Assembly (NCBI GenBank): GCA_949825045.1
Contig: OX463815.1
Coordinates: forward strand, 30,495,356-30,559,355
Direction: 5' to 3'
DNA: 64,000 nucleotides
Origin: Argyresthia goedartella
Taxonomy: Eukaryota > Arthropoda > Insecta > Lepidoptera > Argyresthiidae
Shown: piece by piece, positions 26,901 to 35,900 of the stretch
How the letters are laid out: each line of letters begins with the position of its first letter
How positions within the stretch are numbered: position 1 is the first letter of the stretch
Made by a program: the position numbers and the translations under genes
Notes under the pieces: model-generated
What the model was told of the DNA's origin: nothing
What the model saw: the letters and a program-made list of their open reading frames with translations, nothing else
Databases searched by the model: none

Positions 26901-29900
26901 TTCTTCACTGCTGTGTGCTTACACCTTATCATTTTGTTTGTTGTAGCTCTCTTCCACGGTGAAAATTTTTCCATCCGAAAAAAGAATTTCCCGATGATTT
27001 TTTCCCGCGTACCGCTTCAAAAAATCGCGGCATCTCTTCAGTCTCAGGTCCATCAAACGATGTCCTGTTTTTCTTCGATATGCCCTAAGCCCTAAGTCTT
27101 CATTTAACACCCTTTTCACCGTGGTCCTGCTTAACCCCATCCGAAGGGCCAACAGTTTCTGCTTACGTATGGGATTTCTTTGAATTCGCGCCTTCACAGC
27201 TTTTATCACTGCTGGAGTCCTAACAGAGCGAGGGCGACCACTTCTTGACCTGTCATCTACACTAGAGTCTTCATTGTATCGTTTTATGGTACGATAAACG
27301 AATCTTTTGGTTATATTCAAATTTTTCAGTAAGTCGAAAATCTGAATTGGCGCGTAACCGCAACGATGCAACGCAATAACTGCGACACGGTCTTCTTTAA
27401 GTGCCACTCCATATTTAAAAATGAGGAAAATTCTAAAAAGTACACATTTTTATTTTCATGAAAAATTTGAAATTCGAATTCAATAAACTTTTTTGTGGCC
27501 AGCGTTCTAAATTCAAAAGTTTTTATTGTGTGACAGAACTTATGACCTGACTGTGTATATGTAGTCCATTGTTGTACGTACAAATGGATTAGGACGTAGT
27601 GTGGATTCACACAAAGTCATACATAATCAAGTTGCCACATATATGTAGTCCATTGTTGTACGTGACAACTGGATTAGGACGTAGTGTAGATTCACACAAA
27701 GTCATACATAATCCAGTTGCCACATATATGTAGTCCATTGTTGTACGTGACAACTGGATTAGGACGTAGTGTGGATTCACACAAAGTCATACATAATCCA
27801 GTTGCCACATATATGTAGTCCATTGTTGTACGTGACAACTGGATAAGGACGTAGTGTGGATTCACACAAAGTCATATATAATCCAGTTGCCATATATATG
27901 TAGTCCATTGTTGTACGTGACAACTGGATTAGGACGTAGTGTGGATTCACACAAAGTCATACATAATCCAGTTGCCACATATATGTAGTCCATTGTTGTA
28001 AGTGACAACTGGATTATGACGTAGTCTGGATTTAACAGGACTGGACCGCTATAACTGTACAATTCTATCACAATCATTTAATGTTTTTCCGGTGTATCTT
28101 CAACTACAGTATTCCAAATTATTTGCATCATTGCTTAAAACGGGATCGGGATCCTAGTTCGGGTTATTTTTAACCTGTTTCTTATTTTTACGAGTGTCAT
28201 ATGTTTTGACAGGTGACATAATTTTTGACAGACGTCATATAAAAATATTGATATTTACGTATTTATTGTACAGACTTGACTGTTCTAGATACCGGAAATC
28301 TGAGATTTTGACAGGTGTCATAAGTTTTGATAGGTTCCACTGACCACGTTGAGCAGAGTGTCCTCGCTCTCCCTGTAGATGCGCCTGCGCGTGCGCTCGT
28401 AGTTCTCGAACTGGAAGATGCGCGCGTAATCCGAGGGGAGGTTCTCCTTCGGGTCCCAGGCAGACGATCTGTCAACAACACAGTCACAACCTATTGATCA
28501 CAAGAATTAACTCCATATTCTGTAACACTTTCCACTCATAATTTCATCATCATATCAGGGGGTTATTACAACGACTTATGCCGATATGCCTTCAGTTTAG
28601 GAACTTGTGCTGATCCTCAAAATGACCATAACCATTTTTAAACAAGTCATGGTATTAGGTAAACAAAGGCCTATCCACTCAGCTGTGGGGCCATCTAAAG
28701 ATGATTGATTATTTTTCATAGGTTTTGAACTTTATTACCAAGCATTAAGGTTAAAAATCGCGCGCCATTTTTTGATCTACCCACAGACGAGTGGCTAAAG
28801 GGTATTGGAATGGAAATGGTGACCAAGGTGATGATCTTATTTTGAATCTAATCTAATTCGCTGTAAAGGTTGTAGGTACCCCACAGCAGAACAAAAAAAC
28901 AAAAACAAAAGCAGGGGTTTACCGCCACATGCTAGCTTTAAGGGAAATAAGTTTTTATAGTAGGCTTCCACGTCTGCTACTGATAGTCTGACATTAATGA
29001 CAATTTGTCATCAGCTGCGTCGATCTGCCTATGGATTTGAGTAACTGAATTCATGGGGGCATGTTAGAAATTCGTTCCTCCCTTGAAGCCCTGCTGTTTA
29101 CCTGAAGGACTCGAGTCCTCGGTACTTGGCGAACCGCTCCTTCGCCGGCTGGTCTTGCGGCGTGTCCACTTCATCCGGGAACTGCTGGTCCTCACGAGCC
29201 GCCGCAAGCGTTCGGAGGGACTCGTGCTCTTCGTACGCGTCTATTGTTGCGTCGTATCTGTGCGAGAGAGGGATAAAGTGAGATTCAAAGCGCAAGCCAT
29301 GAAGGATCTTCGCGGCGTCGGATTGCCATAAATTACACATATAATATGTGGTCATTTTTATTGTACCACACAAAACAGACATACACAAAACTTATTATCA
29401 TAGAAGAAACATGTACAAAGGCGAGCTTATCTATAACAAGATATTTCTTCCAGCAAAACATGCATATATAGGAAAGGTAGAGCATAACATGACATTTACA
29501 TAATGGCACATCTGACCCCACACTAGGATCCCGTCTCGTAGGTAACAGAAACACCGACGTCACAAACATCCCAGCCTTTGTGGAACTAAGTACAAATGAG
29601 CCAAAAAAATATCTCGTTCGCTCGCTTACTTCTCATTGTATATAGAGTTGTTCAGAATGGACCAACGAATCATCATCAATTATTAAAGAACAAGGAGTTA
29701 TAGGGAGGAAAATCAGCTGAACCAACAGTAAACAATGGGAATTGGGTGAAATCCGTTGCGACATGTATCGATTACTCCGGGGCAGTCGACATTGAAATAT
29801 ATCGAGAAAATATCGACTTTGAGATCAATAAAAAAAGGCCAAATTGTTTATTTCGATAAGAAATTCAAGCAATTATTTAAATGTGAGAACGGGAAATGTC

Positions 29901-32900
29901 ATTGGACAATTTTGTTGCTGCTTTTGTAGCTGATTAAGTGAACGAAGCTACAGTTCCTGCTGCATAATCTCGTCGTCGTGCCCAATGGAGGATCGATCCT
30001 TGGGAATGAGAAGACAGAGGTTTTATAAAAAAAACGCCTTTTAAAGATTTGACCATTACCTCTTTGCAAATTTGCAAAACTCAACGACTAAGAGTTTCGT
30101 TTATCTGAGTCAACGGCGAAAACCAAGCTAAAATTATTGATAAATGAGAATGTCATCACAACTCGCGGTTACGTCCTGTTATACGAAAATGTTTTAATTT
30201 ACTTTGCCGACAGGGGCAACCGTCGGGAGACGGAATTAGCTGCAGTCTCAGTTAATGTCGGTCTATTTAATTGAAAACCTAGCTTATATACTATGTTGTT
30301 AAATGATGAAAATGTCTGACGTGATATTATAAAATCACACATAGTAAGAGCGAGATATTGTGAATTGAGTTACTATTCTTATCATGACTTTTTCCTTGCA
30401 TATCATCCCTGATATCGAGGAGGCGCTTCCAATGGGACAGGCGGGATTCCGCCATACCGCCATACAGCCATACCGCAGCTGTTGCGACCAAGTAATTTCC
30501 CTGACAATAAACATACAAAAAAAAAACTGCAGCCGTCTTCTTCGATTTGCGCTCGGCATTCGACACCGTCTGGAAACAAGGTCTACTTCTCAAACTCACC
30601 AGAATACTCCGATATCATATCTGCACCCTCTTCGACGCATTTCTGTCAAACCGGGTATTTCGGGTGAGCCTGAACGGGGTCAAGAGTAAAATCGAAGACC
30701 CTTACGAACAGCTCAGTAATTGCCCCGACTCTCTTCAACACCTAAGCAATATTCACAAGACAAGTGGCCTGTCCTCTAACTACGCCGACGACATCGCTGT
30801 ATCAGCTCAGGTGCGAACCCTTGGTCAGACCGAGGAAAAGCTGCAGGAAGAGAACTCGAGGAGTACTTCAAGTACTGGCCAAATTAACCAAGCCTCAAGC
30901 CGAATCCTAGTAAGACTGTTTCCAGCAAATTCCACCTCCAATAGAAAAGGAGAGCAGGCCGTGTTGCAGTGCATGAGGTTCTTGCGCCGCTTCTTCTCCG
31001 CTGCCGTAACACTTTCCGAAGTGGTAGTAGTTTTTCTTGGATTATATAGATTCATATGACATTCAAAAAGTGTTCGTAAGAATCTAAATATTTTGAAATA
31101 AATATTTTGAAGTTTGAAGCTGACGACAGTATTAAAGAAATATATCATGTTATATTTCTATAACATGCTATATTTCTAAATCTCTATGCAATAACTATTT
31201 ATTTAAATTATTTAGCATTTGGACGCTAGCGTCTTCGTCACAAGGCGGCAGCCTGAGCAGCCATTGGACAGCCTCTTCGTCGGCGGAGTGGCCCTTTGCA
31301 GTCCGCCCTCAATACGGTATTTCAACAAAAACTTTTGTCAACATTAGAATTATATATTTCCAGCAGTTGTGTTTTATAAACTCAATTTCTTGATAAAAGG
31401 ACAGCATTTGACTATGAGGTCACAAACTAGTATTTCATAGAGCTCGTGAACAAAATGACCGTTTTGACAGTTCCAAAAAGTATCCATTTTGACTAGCAGT
31501 CAAATACCGCGTTGACCATAGAGGGCAGTCGCCCGTGAGTTGGGCCATGTCGCGCCCGGGGCCGACCACAGCTGACTTCGCGTCATCAGTATCCTCGGCC
31601 CTCTCAGCGTCGGAGCCATTTTCTTCGCATGACATATAGTCCTGGTTATCATTGTCATCGTTCTATCTATCATTCTAACAACTTCGTCAGCTATAGCTTG
31701 TCAAATTCGTAGGTAGCACTCCCATGGTCTGCGTGCGACGGGGGACGAAAGATGCGGGGGCGGGCAAGAAGAGCGCGGGCGGTTCCTACTACGCGCCCCG
31801 CCGCCCGCGCTCTTCTTTCCCGCCCTCGCAGCTCGCCCTCAGATGTCACTGTCTACTCACTTCTCATCAGTAGGGCCGACCACCGATTCAGAAACTGACT
31901 GCGCGTCATCATCATCCTCGGCCTTCTCCGCGTCGGAGTCATCCTCCTCGCACGACATGAAGTCCTCGTTATCACCATTTTCTTCCTCTTCCTAGAAGAA
32001 AAAGCCACAGAGTAGTTTAAGACACAGGTTTTTTCAAGGTATTATGTTATCTATTAAAGTTCACTGATTACTATTGTAATAAAAGAATAGAATATACGTT
32101 TATTCACTGTATCAGCACATGCACAGGATAAAAAAGTAACAAAATATCAAAGTGGACGTCAAGGGTGGCGTCGTTGCTATGTGCGCATGCCGGGGCAGCA
32201 AAAGGGCCCAGACTCGGCATAATGCCACAGGAATCCCTGTGACGCTGGTTTTCTGTCTAAACCCAGGATTACAAAGTTCGAGTCGATGTTTTGCATGTCA
32301 CCATGTGGCCAGTGAAAATGAAATTGGTATGTATAAAATTAGATGCCTAAATAAATATATAGTGATATATATATATGTCGTGAAAACCGTTAGTTTATAA
32401 TGTAACGTCATTTTTCTCGTTAGTTTACAAACTATCGATAAATTGTAAACTGGACCGTACTGCTTACGATATGACGCGTTTGTTTTATAATAAAATCGTT
32501 AAATTGTGAACTGATTTAAATTTGAATTGCAAACGAAATACCAGGGCAAACACTTCGGTAAATTAGGTGAAGACTAGAGGGGGCTAGCGCAGCGAAGCCC
32601 CCGAATAGTCTACGTGTTAAGTTGACATGTAAGAACAAAAGAAGCATAAATTCTACACCCTGTCGGCCTGGTTTACAATTTGTCGATAGCTTACAAACTA
32701 ACGGTTTTGACAATCTTACGGTGACATAAATACTTGTAGTAAGAATAGGTAATAATTATTAATGGATGATTTAGCCGAAATTATAGTGAAAATACCATGG
32801 GATCAAACACAAAAAGAAGCAGATCAAGTTAGACGATTATGTTTGGGTCAATGTCAGATAAGATAATATAGAAAATCAAAAGGTAATCACGGTACATAGC

Positions 32901-35900
32901 GTCGTCACATTCAGCTACAATGTACTATTAAATTCATAATAGCTAAAAGCTATGATTGTAATTAGTAATGATTGTATTAGTAATTAGTTATGATTGTATT
33001 AGTAATCATTACTTGTAAAATATTTGTATGAAATAGGCCCCTGCACCCCTAGCACGGCCCATGCGACTCGCATTTATTGCGCAATACAAAAATGTAACTC
33101 AGACGCGATATGATATACGCGATAAACTTGAGTCGCGCTGGTCAATCTACTGGTGCTGGTCATTCTGTCGAATGATGAAAATCATTGTGAGGAAACTTTC
33201 ATATAGCCATTTCTGCGACCAGGGGTAGGGCAAATTATTAATCTATCTGTAACCTATCCCTCCTTGTTCCTTGTCTACCTACAGTGTGCATTTCATACTA
33301 TTAATCTATCTGTAACCTATCTCTCCTTGTTCCTTGCCTATAGTGTGCATTTCATATTATATTATATATATGTTACCTATCTCTCCTTTTTCCTTGTTGC
33401 TCCCGTCACGCAAATATTACTATTAAATAACCGTAAATAATAAAACGAGCGAATAAAAAACTAATTGAGCGAATGACCAATTGATCAGGAACAGCGGAAT
33501 TATCTGTAAAGGGCAAAAAAAATAAAGACAATACTGAATGGTTTAGCCAACGCCAGTTAGCTAAATAAAGACTGTCTGAGTGAAGTAGTGTGTCAGGGGA
33601 GGTGAATGGTTAGTGTTAGATTGAACATGTCAGAACAACAAAATCCAACGCTAGTTTCATATTTTATGTTACTCGAATAAGGTTTTCATGTTGCTGTTTT
33701 TCAGATTTCTAGTCGCGCTCAGTTTGTCGCGAATTTCAGTAATGTTTCCAGGCAAAATCAATATTTTGAACAATTAAACACTACATTTACGGTCATACGT
33801 TTAAATACTACCCTAAAATATCTGGCTAAACGTGGTGGGCACCACTCTGCCTCTGCCACCCCGTATGGGAAATGGCGTGACGCATTTGGTTTGTTTTGTA
33901 TTACGTCAGAACGGGACCGCGGCCCCTACACGCAGCGCATTGGGCGGCTCCTGCATACGACTACATACCTCACTCCCGTCGTGTGCCGAGTAGTCGTCCT
34001 CCGCATCCGACTCGACGATCCACGCCGCTTGGTAGTCCGACCAGCCTTTGGGGACCTTCTTGACTGCCTTCTTCTTGGTCTGCAAATATGTGCGACTTTT
34101 AGATGGTTCCCATAGCATAGCCTAACATGGTCTAACGTTGAGCTGTAGCGGGAAATCGGCATTGCGACATTTTCATTTATATGAAAAAAATCTGATGAAT
34201 GATAACGATTTGACGCCAAAGCGAAGCCTTCTTTATAATATTATATTCTATATATTATAGTATGTACCTTAATGGTTCCTATTTGCTTTTTGGTTTAGGG
34301 TGTTGTGAGATGTAGATAATTTTGCTGCAGTGTTTCTGATATGAATATGAATGAATGATAATGATGTTTGTGCCACAGCCACATTGAAGCTGTTTGAGAA
34401 AGTCTATTGCTAAAGAAATTTTATTCTTGTAGCACTCATGATTGATCACTGATCAGCTCAGAGAGTCCATTTTTAATCATAATAATAATAATAACAATAA
34501 TAATAATAATAATAATAATAATACCTTGGACACGATTTACACACATTGATCTAGCCCCAAACTAGGATTCCCTGTATCTTTGGTACTAGACAACGATACA
34601 CATAATTATATAGATAAATATTATACTTACATAGATAAACAACCATGACTAGGGTACAAACATCCGTTCTCATCAAACAAATATTTGCCCCCACCGGGAC
34701 TCGAAAAAATACTGATTTTTCACATCAAATATCAGGGCGAAGTGGTGGGTCAGGGTGGAGGGGGTGAGCAAACTACTTGAGGTTATTATAGTTGCTGTTT
34801 TTGATGAAAAAATAGGTAATATTTAATGTGTTATTAAATGCTGCCTAATTTTTAATAGCTAATATAATTTATGAGACCCTATGAATTGTAAAAGAAACCT
34901 AGTTTTATCATACATGTGATTTTTTTATATAGTCTGGCATACCTCAGCATTGGCGGAATCAATCTCGTCCTCGGTGGGCCAGGTCTGCTCCGCGTCCATG
35001 GGATCCGGAGTGTTCTCTGTCACAAGGCTCTCTTGCTTGGTGGGGTCGGCCACTTGCAAAACTGTCACCTTTGCCACTTCTGCATCCATTTTGTCAGATT
35101 TTATGTTTTCTCTGGATTGTAACATATATAAATGTTGTGAAATATGTCAGTAAAAGCTTACAAGCTGGAGAACAATCACTAAAGAAAGCAATGAAAAATT
35201 GGAAAGTGATTTTTGATACATTGGTTGAAAAAAATCATTTCTTCTGGTTGAAAAGTAGTCTGATGAAATTGGATGTTCTTTAGGTTTTCATTTCAGATTT
35301 TACTCATCAAGACAAAATATTTACACATGTGAACTTACTTCCCAAGGCTCAGAGGATGTGGGTCATCATGCCCATCAATCTGTGACATCTGGAAGTCTCC
35401 CAGCCCACTTATGTGCAGCAGTCCATTAACATTGAGAGGCATACCTCTCAAATATCCTGTAACCTTCAATGTGCCACTCTCACCCTGTGCATCCGGTACA
35501 TATACAACCTCTTCAGCTAGCAAGTATGGCCTCTTTTCTCTATGATGCAGCACATTACGCTTCTGATTGCCTATTCTACGTAGGATATTCAGACCGTCCG
35601 AACTTTTATCCAGTTGCATTATCTTTTCTTCAGGCAGCCATTTTGAGACTAGCTTCTGTACATTTTGCTTTTCTGAGGTGCGTTTTTTTGGATTGACACC
35701 TTCAATGTCCATGGCGGCTACAACTGGTGTTGGCATACCCTGGGCCATGGATAAGGCAAGGACTCTTTCACCCCACTCGTCCACAGGTTCATCTAAAGCT
35801 GAACTGATATATAGAACTGTGTCAGCTATTTTGAGGGCATCGAGAAGAGCAAAGTCTTCATTGGTTTCAGGGCAGATAAATGAAAATCGCTGTTTAAAGT

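Larger units (their letters stand above)
24887..27407 (-). pseudogene. maT mariner transposase, one stop and split by a LINE
   Basis: The minus-strand frame runs from [17 protein letters not shown] through a helix-turn-helix region ([15 protein letters not shown]) to the first catalytic Asp in [17 protein letters not shown] at 26916-26918 stands where relatives read Tyr ([18 protein letters not shown]), and the same frame then continues through VWLGVSYWG, the second Asp in [10 protein letters not shown], and [14 protein letters not shown]. There are 37 residues between the second and third Asp, the DD37D signature of maT. The frame is cut at LES by the LINE at 25017-26507 and resumes as [17 protein letters not shown]...QNRGGHFE, ending at 24887. 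The start codon is also doubtful: GTG in frame, with ATG one base out of phase. Not functional. Confidence 0.88.
24762..27555 (-). mobile_element. maT-type (DD37D) mariner inserted in the array
   Basis: Terminal inverted repeats of 27 bp with one mismatch (CAyAGTCAGGTCATAAGTTC...) end at 24762 and 27555, and both outer flanks are TA (24760-24761, 27556-27557). Without the nested LINE and its duplicated 7 bp the element is about 1.3 kb, the usual size of a mariner. The transposase is on the minus strand. Confidence 0.88.
15122..28057. mobile_element. TIR-bounded satellite array (expanded MITE-like element)
   Basis: A 23-bp sequence at 15122-15144 (starting CAGGTATAGCGGTCCAGTCC) is inverted at 28035-28057 with one mismatch (position 4). 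Both outer edges are TA (15120-15121 and 28058-28059), the target duplication expected of Tc1/mariner-type insertion. The interior is a tandem array of about 85 monomers of 81-86 bp; the first and last monomers grade into the inverted repeats. The whole lies in TSR1 intron 8. It encodes nothing itself; the reading frames inside belong to nested insertions. I infer that an ancestral MITE of about 150 bp had its interior amplified. Confidence 0.75.

Noticed and set aside
15122..28057. CRISPR-like array because of many evenly spaced repeats
   Set aside because: Monomers are contiguous and 81-86 bp long with variants of the same sequence; there are no unique spacers, no cas genes, and the host is an animal.
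15122..28057. Centromeric satellite
   Set aside because: It is inside one intron of an intact housekeeping gene and has transposon-like ends; moths are holocentric. The sequence alone gives no centromere evidence.
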